Below are positions 1 to 8,201 of a stretch of 64,000 nucleotides of DNA, piece by piece. The translations under genes and the position numbers were made by a program. The stretch covers positions 1 through 64,000 of the forward strand of contig URAV01000019.1 of the NCBI GenBank assembly GCA_900545915.1, given 5' to 3'. Position 1 is the first letter of the stretch, and every line of letters starts with the position of its first letter. Below the pieces are notes generated by a model that saw nothing but the letters and a program-made list of their open reading frames with translations, was not told where the DNA came from and did no database searches. This stretch comes from an uncultured Porphyromonadaceae bacterium. GTDB taxonomy: Bacteria > Bacteroidota > Bacteroidia > Bacteroidales > Coprobacteraceae.

Positions 1-104
1 CCCGTTTTCACTCGTCAGATAGCCCGCTATCCTCCTCCTGAAAACAGAAAAATATACTCGAAAGAAACTCTCAAAACTGACCCGAGCAAAATTGAGACAG
101 GCTC
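1..104 (+). repeat. MITE-like dispersed element, copy 1 (left part outside the window)
   Basis: This non-coding stretch holds the internal hairpin GATAGCCCGCTATC at about 18-31 and the conserved right end CTGACCCGAGCAAAATTG followed by AGACAGGC. It is clearly alike over its whole length to the copy at 45286-45460, and its right end matches the fragment at 57841-57884. The left end lies before the window. No open reading frame fits it, so a non-autonomous element is the likeliest reading. Confidence 0.7.
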
Positions 105-106
105 TT

Positions 107-254
107 AAAGGCTATCTAAATTTAATCCGGGTAAAATATCCTCATAAACAGCCGGTTCTCTTCTTGAGAGGAGAAGCGTACCAACACCGTTAACGACGGT
201 TATAGCCCGAAAGAAAACGTAAAGATGACCTGATAATACTTTAGACGAACTCTT
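107..254 (-). repeat. MITE-like dispersed element, copy 2, diverged, inverted relative to copy 1
   Basis: Read on the minus strand, this stretch has a segment TATTATCAGGTCAT followed by TTTTCTTTCGGGCTAT, which lines up with the left half of the copies at 45286 and 29407, and a right end ACCCGGATTAAATTTAGATA resembling the family's right end. It abuts copy 1 in opposite orientation and ends at the stop codon of the metallophosphoesterase gene. The middle is not obviously conserved, so the copy is degenerate and the assignment moderate. Confidence 0.5.
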
Positions 255-1788
255 AACGCCTTTTTCTCCAATCGAACGGAGTATCAGGATCTTCGATACG
301 AACCATTCGAACACCGGAAACAGAGAACCCGTAAGTATCTTTTGCCTCGATACGTATCGGATATATACCCGGCATAAGGTTCTCCGGCAATCTAAAATGC
401 CATAAATGTGTAGATGCACTTTTCCGTAAAGGACTTCTACGGCTTATTTTAGTAGGGTATATTTTATCCTTATACCACTGGTTCTGTCTGGTAACCGTAG
501 GCGCTGTTACTTCAATTTTTTCCATACGAACAGGCGGAGTATTGCCTATTTGTATACTAACCTCCGTACTATCCGACCCTCCATATATATTAGCAAAAAC
601 CTCTCCTCGTGCAAACTCTTGAAAATCTTTCACGTGCCGGTCTGTCGTATCACAACCTTGCACCCATATATCCATTTGTCTTTCAGAATCTAAGCCGACA
701 CCTTTGAAATGTATTTGATAATCATCAGGAGAAAATTCTATCGTAAAATAGTTACGAGGAGCACCGCACTGCATTAAAGCCGACGGAACTCCGAGCCAAT
801 CCTTCTCCCCGACCCACCAATGTCCGCAAGTAGCCCCTGCAACCAGTTCCTGCATTACTGAATTTCCTACCGGTATAAAATGTCGACTGACTCTATGTGT
901 ATGACCAGACAATGCAAACAATTTGCTCCTTCCATCCAATAGGAGTTTCAAATCTTCGATATTCTCGGTATGCACCAAAGGTATGTGTTGGCAAAAAACG
1001 ACAAAACGGTCTTTCGGTACATAAGACAAATCATTCTTTATAAAGGCCATCTGCCGGTCGGAAATACGGGCTTTATACCCTCTCTTACCGTCCGGAGCGA
1101 CATTATTCAAAACAATAAAATGAACATTTCCATAATTGAATGCATAAGTAGAAGCACCGAAATAGCGATTAAAAAGAGAGTCTTGTAATGTATGTCCGGT
1201 CGTAATCCGATCATGATTTCCGGGAAGTACCCAAGATGGTATTTCCGTACAACGAATCATCTCACGCACATCTTCGAAAAGTTCAAGACGGTTATTTACC
1301 AAATCTCCCAACCATACAGCCAACTGAATATCCTTTCTCCCGGCAAGTTCAGGTATAATAGTTTGATTAGCATAATCGAGTTCTTGAGGATTTCCCATTT
1401 GTATATCTCCGATAGCACCCAATGTAAAATGTTCCGGCTGTTTTTCTTTCTTCAGAGCAAAATCCACTTTATCTTCCGATCGCATTGTTCTAAAAACAAA
1501 ATCGGAGCTTCTGATTATGTCTCCGGACGAAGAAGTGTATCCTGAAGGGAAAATAGGGAAAAGGCTCTCTCCGTCCGCCACCGATATAGAAAAGTTTCCG
1601 TCTTTATCCGTAAGAACCACATCTCTTCCATTCGATACCGGAACAGCCTTTATTCCGTGTTCTGATCGGTCTTGAATACCATTACCATTTTTATCTAAAA
1701 AAACTTTTCCCGATACAATATTTTGTGCCGTCAAGGGCATAAAACAGGCTAAATATATAGGAAGCAGAAAATTTTTAATACTTTTCAT
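253..1788 (-). CDS. Exported calcineurin-like metallophosphoesterase with N-terminal Ig-like domain
   Basis: This 511-residue protein is a predicted periplasmic or surface phosphoesterase; the substrate is unknown. A signal peptide (about residues 1-22, ending LTAQ) is followed by a prealbumin/SdrD-B-like domain (VSGKVFLDKNGNGIQD, about 24-85) and a calcineurin-type catalytic domain. Metal-binding motifs visible are GDIQMG (first motif DxQ instead of DxH, as in the family with MetallophosN and MetallophosC flanks), GDLVNN, GNHD, a lone His in CQHIPL, and GHTHR. About 170 residues of C-terminal beta-rich region follow. Its ATG overlaps the stop of the upstream M16 peptidase gene in an ATGA arrangement, so the two are translationally coupled. 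The family is certain; the role in this locus is not. Confidence 0.9.
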   Translation of the reverse strand: MKSIKNFLLPIYLACFMPLTAQNIVSGKVFLDKNGNGIQDRSEHGIKAVPVSNGRDVVLTDKDGNFSISVADGESLFPIFPSGYTSSSGDIIRSSDFVFRTMRSEDKVDFALKKEKQPEHFTLGAIGDIQMGNPQELDYANQTIIPELAGRKDIQLAVWLGDLVNNRLELFEDVREMIRCTEIPSWVLPGNHDRITTGHTLQDSLFNRYFGASTYAFNYGNVHFIVLNNVAPDGKRGYKARISDRQMAFIKNDLSYVPKDRFVVFCQHIPLVHTENIEDLKLLLDGRSKLFALSGHTHRVSRHFIPVGNSVMQELVAGATCGHWWVGEKDWLGVPSALMQCGAPRNYFTIEFSPDDYQIHFKGVGLDSERQMDIWVQGCDTTDRHVKDFQEFARGEVFANIYGGSDSTEVSIQIGNTPPVRMEKIEVTAPTVTRQNQWYKDKIYPTKISRRSPLRKSASTHLWHFRLPENLMPGIYPIRIEAKDTYGFSVSGVRMVRIEDPDTPFDWRKRR

Positions 1789-4589
1789 TCTTTATCTTCT
1801 TTAGGTAATAGAACCGCTTTTACGACCGGAGTTTTCAAAAAACATTTGCGAATATGGTCTGCAATATCTTTACTTGTTATATTCTTCACGCGAGCTTCAT
1901 AATCCGTTATATGTTTCCAATCTGCAATATTATTATATAATGTGTTCCGTATCTGCGTCGTCCAGAAAGAACTTCTTTGATTCGTAATTTTCCAATCTTT
2001 TATAAGATTCGTCTTAACATCTTCTAATTCACTTGAAAAAGATGCCGGATCGTCACACATTTGTCCGATAATCACAAAAGTACTATCGACCAATGCCCGC
2101 ACATTATCCGGCAAACAACTGAAGCTTATCGTTTCACGACATAAGGCCGAAGGATGCTGAGTAGCTCCGACCGACACCCCTACACTGTAAACCATTCCCA
2201 TTTTTTCTCTCAAGACTGCCAACAATTTCATACGAAGAATACCTTTTGCTACATCATTCTTTAAATTCAGATCCATTATATTCCCATCAATGCTGTCTTG
2301 CTGAAATATCAAAGAAACGACAGCCTTAGGCGAATCTCCGGCTTTGCGGCTAAAAACAACCGGTTCAACAGGAATTTTACCACCTTTATGTACATATTCC
2401 ATGCATGATTCTCCGGTCGGCAATCCTCCGAGATAAGTTTCGATAAAAGGCTCTATATCTTGTAACGAGTTATCTGAAGTAATGATAAAAGTGTACCCTT
2501 CCGCCGCACCGAAACAATGATTATAAGCCGGCAACAGCCATTCGGCTTTTACCTCATTCTCAATAATAGTATCCGATATTTCCCGATCGGTATAATCAGG
2601 AGTCCGTAAAATGTTTCTTAACTCCATATTAAATAAATCTGCATCGGTTTTACGTGTCGTTCGGTATTTTTCAATGCTTTTATCCATTACCTGTCGTAAC
2701 AAGTCTATGTCGACTTTAGGTTGAGTCCACCTCAAAAAAAGTAATTGAAACATCGTTTCCATTTGATCTATTTTAGAGGTCGCTATAACACCCGAACGAT
2801 GTTTCTCCACCAAGAAACGACAGGAAACATCTTTTCCTGACAAGAAATAACTAAGGGCATCTCTCGAAAATTCGCCTGCTCCACTCAGTGGAATTACAGA
2901 CCCTGAAAAAATACCCGAAACATAACGTGTCGAGTCTAATGCATAAAGTCCGCCTTTACGAAAACCGCTAACCACGATCCTATCTTTATCTAAATAGTTC
3001 TTCTTAAAAATTACTTTTACACCATTAGACAGGATCAACTCCTGAGCATCAATCTCGTCTATGTTTCTACGTTCCAAGATTTTTCCACCTTCCGGTTTTT
3101 CCGGTAACAACTGATCCGGCACTTCAAATTGCAGGACATAGGGAGTAAGGGATTCTTTTTTTACCTGTTCAAAGATCGAAAGGAGTTTTCGGTCATCCGG
3201 AAATTCATCTTTATTCTTTTCGGACGAAGTAATCAGATAATGCGGAAATGCCGACCGTTCTAATTTCTGTAACTGTTTTACCAATATCGAAGAATCTATT
3301 TGTGCTATAAATTTTCTCGCCATACGATACTCTTCGGCCGGTGTAAATATCTGGTGACCGATATAAAAATTTTGATACATTTCCTCAATAAAAGAAGAGG
3401 ACTGTTCCGGATTCTTAGACTCTGCCCTACGACGCAATGTATTTAAAAGCCGTTTTTTTTCTTTATCTATTTCTTTCTTGGAAAAACCGTAACGAACCAT
3501 ACGCTCAGTTTCTCTGGCAAATTCCGTAATACCGGCTTCTATCTTTCCCGGAATCAATTCAACGGAAGCAAATAGTCCTCCTTTAATATTCAGAAAAGAA
3601 GAATGGGACAAACTCCCCCCATTAAACGGGACATCATCAAAAGTAAGTGCATTATAACGAGCTTTTGTCAATCTGTTGAGCATGGCCCGCTGTAAATAAT
3701 TTTTATAATCTTTTTCGGTTTGTACCGGATCAGGCATCGGCAAAAGACGAATAATATTCAACTCCTCTTTTTTTAACGAAGAGTGAGCAACTCTCTTAAC
3801 AGATATACGATCATAATCATCGATACCATAACTTGGAATTTTTTTTATAGAGCCATTTCTCAAAGGACCGAATTTTTCAACAATCAAATTTTTTACATAC
3901 TCCGAGTCTACATCTCCGGCAACGGCAACAGCCATAAGCCGAGGTGCATACCAATCTTTGTAATAATTCTTAATTTCTTCATGTTTAAAATGTCGGATAA
4001 TTGCAGTATCTCCGATTGTCTTTCGTTCTGAATAACGTGAACCGTTCAGTATCTCCATCAAAAATGCCTCACCGATTTCGCTTTCAGGTCCGGTTCTGGA
4101 AAGCCATTCAGACAAAATTACTCCTCTCTCATTTTCTATTTCCATACTATCAAGTAACAAATGTCCCGCCCAATCGGCCAAAATAGTAATAGTACTATCT
4201 ACCATCTGTCGGTCTGAAGAAGGAAGCTGCAATTTATAAACAGTTTCGTTCATCGAAGTATGGGCATTCAAATCTTTTCCGAACTTCGCACCATGAGATT
4301 CTAAAAAACGGATCATGGAATTTCCGGGGAAATGAGTCGTTCCATTAAAAGCCATGTGTTCAAGAAAATGTGCTAACCCTTTCTGATCCTCCGTCTCGAA
4401 TACCGATCCCGACTTTATAAAAAGTCGATATATGGCTTCTCCTTTCGGATAATCATTAGGATAAATATAATATGTTAATCCGTTAGACAATTTTCCCTTG
4501 ATAAGATTCGGATTTTGCGGTATTTTTTTCGCACTGACCGACAATAGTGTACTACCGATCAAAAAGAATAACAGAAGTATTTTTTTCAT
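1785..4589 (-). CDS. Exported M16 (pitrilysin-like) zinc peptidase, two-half form
   Basis: A 934-residue insulinase-type metallopeptidase. The inverted zinc motif HxxEH appears as HFLEH near residue 80, with the downstream ENERGVILSE segment that supplies the third zinc ligand, placing catalysis in the N-terminal half. The rest covers the inactive M16_C and C-terminal half domains usual for 900-residue members. I prefer the ATG at 4589 because it gives a clean signal peptide (MKKILLLFFLIGSTLLSVSA); an ATG at 4601 would add four residues. It probably degrades peptides in the periplasm. It is coupled by a 4-nt overlap to the metallophosphoesterase gene and follows the SusCD locus after a hairpin terminator, so co-regulation with SusCD is possible but not shown. 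Confidence 0.92.
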   Translation of the reverse strand: MKKILLLFFLIGSTLLSVSAKKIPQNPNLIKGKLSNGLTYYIYPNDYPKGEAIYRLFIKSGSVFETEDQKGLAHFLEHMAFNGTTHFPGNSMIRFLESHGAKFGKDLNAHTSMNETVYKLQLPSSDRQMVDSTITILADWAGHLLLDSMEIENERGVILSEWLSRTGPESEIGEAFLMEILNGSRYSERKTIGDTAIIRHFKHEEIKNYYKDWYAPRLMAVAVAGDVDSEYVKNLIVEKFGPLRNGSIKKIPSYGIDDYDRISVKRVAHSSLKKEELNIIRLLPMPDPVQTEKDYKNYLQRAMLNRLTKARYNALTFDDVPFNGGSLSHSSFLNIKGGLFASVELIPGKIEAGITEFARETERMVRYGFSKKEIDKEKKRLLNTLRRRAESKNPEQSSSFIEEMYQNFYIGHQIFTPAEEYRMARKFIAQIDSSILVKQLQKLERSAFPHYLITSSEKNKDEFPDDRKLLSIFEQVKKESLTPYVLQFEVPDQLLPEKPEGGKILERRNIDEIDAQELILSNGVKVIFKKNYLDKDRIVVSGFRKGGLYALDSTRYVSGIFSGSVIPLSGAGEFSRDALSYFLSGKDVSCRFLVEKHRSGVIATSKIDQMETMFQLLFLRWTQPKVDIDLLRQVMDKSIEKYRTTRKTDADLFNMELRNILRTPDYTDREISDTIIENEVKAEWLLPAYNHCFGAAEGYTFIITSDNSLQDIEPFIETYLGGLPTGESCMEYVHKGGKIPVEPVVFSRKAGDSPKAVVSLIFQQDSIDGNIMDLNLKNDVAKGILRMKLLAVLREKMGMVYSVGVSVGATQHPSALCRETISFSCLPDNVRALVDSTFVIIGQMCDDPASFSSELEDVKTNLIKDWKITNQRSSFWTTQIRNTLYNNIADWKHITDYEARVKNITSKDIADHIRKCFLKTPVVKAVLLPKEDKE

Positions 4590-4680
4590 TAAATCAATCA
4601 TACAGAAATAGCAATATATGAGATGTTTTCCGAAGTTATTTCAATATTAGTTACAACATTATTCTGAGCAGAAAGAAAAG

Positions 4681-4708
4681 CAGGAGCATAGCTGCATCTA
4701 TGCTCCTG
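4681..4708 (-). terminator. Rho-independent terminator of the SusCD operon
   Basis: CAGGAGCATAG and CTATGCTCCTG form an 11-bp perfect stem around a 6-nt loop, 27 bases past the stop of the last lipoprotein gene. On the minus strand the stem is followed by a T-rich tract (CTTTTCTTTC). Confidence 0.8.
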
Positions 4709-4734
4709 TTTCACTCATTAATATTTATCGACAA

Positions 4735-6231
4735 TTAATTAGCATCGGTATAAGTATAAAGTTCTATCACATTGCCTTCTTCCATAAGCACACCGATAAA
4801 ACCATCGTTATTACTGTTGAAATCGACAAACGCACGTTCTGAAGAAGCTGTATTCAAAGCAAACGCATCGCTCCACTGTTTGGTCGTATTATCAAGATTG
4901 ATAACAAATGAGTTCTTAAGCCCTTTATAATCACGATAAACTACAAACGGCGTATTCTGGGCATCAACAGCGACTTTGTAAAAATTGTGCGATTCAAAAA
5001 CATTATTTATCGCACCGCCTACTATAGCCAATTGTCCCGATTCCAGATTATATTTAAACAATCTTGGATTTCCGTCTTCCGTATCCGCATTATCTACAGT
5101 GCAAAGGAATACATTACCATTACCATCGATATCTATAGACAAATCTTTAATACCGTTTGAAGTCGCACCCTCTTTAAGGAATCCCCCTTCAACTACCGGA
5201 GCGATCGTACCATTCGTAAATTTGTATAAAGAATAGCCAGCACCGTTATTCGACATTGCAATATAAACACTATTTTCATAAGTTGTGGCTACAGGAACAA
5301 AAGCAGCATAAGTCGTGCCACTCACTCCCGGACGTCCGGTAAATACTTGTGCCGTTACCCAACTTGACCCGTTGAAATAAGACAATTCGGGAGCACGACG
5401 AGCAATAGCGGCTGAAGCATTATTGGATATGGTAACGACAACCGGATTTTTTGTCTGAGGATCGATAGCTAATGTTGTTCCAGAACTAGCATTGGCTTTA
5501 ATAGAAAATCCAGAATTTCCAACGACACTCCAATTTCCACCCGTATATTTCATAACAGTTGCGGCAGTTCCGTTATCTTTATCTATATATAATACATAAG
5601 GAATGCCATCCGGATCAAAAGCAATATCTACTCCTCCTGAAACCGTGGTTGAGAAACTTCCTGCACCTACATTTTCAAAAGCAGAACCATTCCATTTGGC
5701 AACACATAACTTATCAGAACCATTATCATCTACCGTATAAGCAATATAAGGCATATTATCTTTCGGATTCACTTTCATTGCAAAATCTCCGGCAAGTTCT
5801 GATGTAGGGTTAAAATCGGCTATCTTTTTCCATATTTTAGGAGATTGGAACACGATAGTAATTACATAACTTTTCGAAGTATTCGATTTGGTATCCGTTA
5901 CGATAATATCAACCGGATAAGTATAATCATTAGCAGTCACTCCGCTTTCTTGCAACACGCCGTTTATCTTCACCTCATTCCCATCTTCTGTCGTAAATCG
6001 AGCAACCAAAGCTGAAATATCCGTATTAGCAGGTACAGCTATTCTCATATCCCCTGTGATTTCAGGAACGATATAGTCTTCAGCCAAGGCAGAATTATCT
6101 TCGGCATAAAACCCGAAAGACTTTAAACCGACAACAGCGGTAACATCCCCGTCATTGTCATCATCAGAGCAGGCAACAAATAATGCACTGCACATACTCA
6201 ATAAGAGTAAATTTAAAAATAACTTCTTCAT
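4735..6231 (-). CDS. Surface lipoprotein with DUF5018-like domain and predicted beta-propeller
   Basis: A 498-residue lipoprotein starting at the ATG at 6231: MKKLFLNLLLLSMCSALFVA then Cys. A longer in-frame reading would overlap the upstream gene and lacks a signal peptide, so it was dropped. The mature end CSDDDNDGD matches the acidic lipoprotein export signal that sends Bacteroidetes lipoproteins to the cell surface. Residues about 30-135 look like an Ig-like DUF5018-type domain (ends SKSYVITIVF); the rest has repeating blade-like segments with Trp/Gly/Asn signatures suggesting a six- to seven-bladed propeller. It is the last gene of the SusCD operon and probably a surface glycan- or ligand-binding protein (SusE/F position). 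The substrate is unknown. Confidence 0.85.
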   Translation of the reverse strand: MKKLFLNLLLLSMCSALFVACSDDDNDGDVTAVVGLKSFGFYAEDNSALAEDYIVPEITGDMRIAVPANTDISALVARFTTEDGNEVKINGVLQESGVTANDYTYPVDIIVTDTKSNTSKSYVITIVFQSPKIWKKIADFNPTSELAGDFAMKVNPKDNMPYIAYTVDDNGSDKLCVAKWNGSAFENVGAGSFSTTVSGGVDIAFDPDGIPYVLYIDKDNGTAATVMKYTGGNWSVVGNSGFSIKANASSGTTLAIDPQTKNPVVVTISNNASAAIARRAPELSYFNGSSWVTAQVFTGRPGVSGTTYAAFVPVATTYENSVYIAMSNNGAGYSLYKFTNGTIAPVVEGGFLKEGATSNGIKDLSIDIDGNGNVFLCTVDNADTEDGNPRLFKYNLESGQLAIVGGAINNVFESHNFYKVAVDAQNTPFVVYRDYKGLKNSFVINLDNTTKQWSDAFALNTASSERAFVDFNSNNDGFIGVLMEEGNVIELYTYTDAN

Positions 6232-6271
6232 ACTCAAATTTTTATAGAGGAAATTCCTCTCATTAAACAAT

Positions 6272-6739
6272 TTAAAATGGTATTTGCTTGGTAATCGTAT
6301 ATTCACTATTCAAGCGATCCGGTCCCGGAAATCCGATAGTAAAATTCTTACTGTTACTTTTCAATACAATCTTAACCGTATTATTTTTCCCTGCTTCAAT
6401 CATGTGATTCAACCACTCTATACGAATAGGCCTTTCATATACACCGCTGGGAAACACGATAGAAGAACCGGGAGAGACTTGTCTAAAATCAACACCTTCC
6501 TGTAAACCGTCTCCTACGACAAGTTCATAATTAACCGTGACATCTTCCGAAATTTTTTTTGTACTCATATACACATAATAAGTAGCGACAAAAGTACCGT
6601 CACAATCTATAATCGCAGATGATCCCCCTTGTGCATCAGTAATATAAATGAAAGGATGATCGAACGGTTCTTCATCTTTAGAACAAGAAGCAAGTCCAAT
6701 AGCTACAGCCAGGAGAAATAATATTTTTGCAAATTTCAT
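6272..6739 (-). CDS. Small SusCD-associated surface lipoprotein (DUF1735/DUF4843-like)
   Basis: A 155-residue lipoprotein with signal peptide and lipobox (LASC), then SKDEE, again an acidic surface-export signal. The single domain resembles the Calx-beta/DUF1735-like N-terminal modules common in lipoproteins encoded next to SusD: a start FIYITDAQGG, a middle DVTVNYELV and GVDFRQVSPGSSIVFPSG. It sits between susD and the propeller lipoprotein, 25 bases after susD and 40 bases before the next start. A ligand-binding accessory role is inferred from position; no enzyme motif is visible. Confidence 0.82.
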   Translation of the reverse strand: MKFAKILFLLAVAIGLASCSKDEEPFDHPFIYITDAQGGSSAIIDCDGTFVATYYVYMSTKKISEDVTVNYELVVGDGLQEGVDFRQVSPGSSIVFPSGVYERPIRIEWLNHMIEAGKNNTVKIVLKSNSKNFTIGFPGPDRLNSEYTITKQIPF

Positions 6740-6764
6740 ATCTATAACTACTTAATTTTATCAA

Positions 6765-8189
6765 TCAATAATTAACTCCCGGATTAAGCTGTATCTCAGG
6801 ATTGGCCTCAATCTCATCCATAGGTATAGGTAACACAAACCAATCATTAGGATAAGTTTTTATTTTTACGATAGAATTCGTACTTGATTCACGCACCATA
6901 TTCTGCTTTTTCCGAGTAATATCAAACAATCTATGCCCCTCAAAACAAAGCTCTTTAATACGTTCTTTCTCAACTAATTTCAGTAAATCTTCAACACTGC
7001 TATAAACTAAATTAATTTCCGAAGGCTGTTTCCCCAAAGCCCTTGCCTGCAATGCTTTAATGTCATTTGCCGCAGTTGTTTCTCCTCCGGGAAGATAACA
7101 ATTCGCCTCCGCTCTAATCAAGTACATCTCCGACACTCGCGAAACGAACGGATCATAATGCTTGTCATCTTCAACCACATCTTTAGCTACATAAAATTTA
7201 CGGCAAGCTTTAGTTTTAACTTCGTCTTTCGTATCATAAAGCAATTCGAGACGAATATCGTCAGGTTGATCAAAAAAGGTATATAATGTATCTGCCGGAC
7301 GAGCGATAGGAGACACAGGATCATAAAATTTCCACAGATCTTTTGAAGCCCGAAAACCGTTTAACCGGAATATAGCCTCACTCCCAGCCTCTATATTAAC
7401 ATACATATTGACATAATTTTCATACGAAGTCAAAGGAACTTTAGCAATAACTGTTGTCGCATAATCGCTTGCTTTCTGCCACTGCTCCATATAAAGATAT
7501 ACTCTGGCAAGCAAAGCTTCACATGCTGTTGCAGAAGCATGATAACAATCCATTGTCGTAGATCCGAAAATTCCTATAGCCTCTTCCAAATCCGGAATAA
7601 TACGTTTATTATAAACATCATATACCGAAGCCCGCAATACAGGATCATTCGCACTGGGCAAAATAGAGAGATTGGGAACTCCCCAATGTGAGGCATCAGG
7701 CGTATAAGTATAATGTTGGCCATAACAGCAGCAAAGGTTTAGATGAACTAATGCCCGGATATAAAGAGCTTGAGCCCGAATAAGCTCTATCTCTGCCGCA
7801 TTTCCCGGATATTTTTCTTTCAAATCGGGAGCATATTGCAATATATTATTTACATTTCCTATTATCTCCAAACCGTCTCTCCAGATATACCCCACAGCAC
7901 CGGTTTCCTGCGCCGGATCGGAAGTATAATTATACTGATCGGCAATACTTACTCCTTCTGAATTAGATAAATACAACATGTCTGCCGCAACTTCAGGATA
8001 TTCAGAAAACTCTCCGTCATAAAAATTATACAACAAACGATAAGAACCGGCCAATCCAGACCGTAATCCGTCAACATCCGAAAAAAAAGTTTCTATATCG
8101 CTTTTACCGAATTTCTCTACTTCCAGAAAACTACACCCCTGAAAACCGACAAGTGCAATGCAAAATAAAATCGTATATATTTTCTTCAT
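6765..8189 (-). CDS. SusD/RagB family nutrient-binding outer-membrane lipoprotein
   Basis: A 474-residue SusD-type protein, lid partner of the SusC-like transporter directly upstream (12-base gap). It has a lipoprotein signal ending FQGC, the N-terminal SusD_RagB-like helix region with TPR-like helices (ALYIRALVHLNL near residue 145), and the conserved C-terminal motif IKELCFEGHRLFDITRKKQ with FVLPIPMDEIEANPEIQLNPG, a hallmark of the family. It binds the ligand at the surface and hands it to SusC. No enzyme encoded nearby points to a glycan, and RagB-type members bind peptides, so the substrate stays open. Confidence 0.95.
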   Translation of the reverse strand: MKKIYTILFCIALVGFQGCSFLEVEKFGKSDIETFFSDVDGLRSGLAGSYRLLYNFYDGEFSEYPEVAADMLYLSNSEGVSIADQYNYTSDPAQETGAVGYIWRDGLEIIGNVNNILQYAPDLKEKYPGNAAEIELIRAQALYIRALVHLNLCCCYGQHYTYTPDASHWGVPNLSILPSANDPVLRASVYDVYNKRIIPDLEEAIGIFGSTTMDCYHASATACEALLARVYLYMEQWQKASDYATTVIAKVPLTSYENYVNMYVNIEAGSEAIFRLNGFRASKDLWKFYDPVSPIARPADTLYTFFDQPDDIRLELLYDTKDEVKTKACRKFYVAKDVVEDDKHYDPFVSRVSEMYLIRAEANCYLPGGETTAANDIKALQARALGKQPSEINLVYSSVEDLLKLVEKERIKELCFEGHRLFDITRKKQNMVRESSTNSIVKIKTYPNDWFVLPIPMDEIEANPEIQLNPGVNY

Positions 8190-8201
8190 CGTATTCGTTA
8201 T

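Noticed and set aside
105..419. A 104-residue minus-strand open frame
   Set aside because: It overlaps the metallophosphoesterase gene in another frame and a degenerate repeat copy, has no recognisable protein features, and is best explained by chance.
4735..6306. Upstream-extended start of the propeller lipoprotein at 6306
   Set aside because: The extension overlaps the end of the preceding gene and removes the lipoprotein signal from the N-terminus; the ATG at 6231 is far better.
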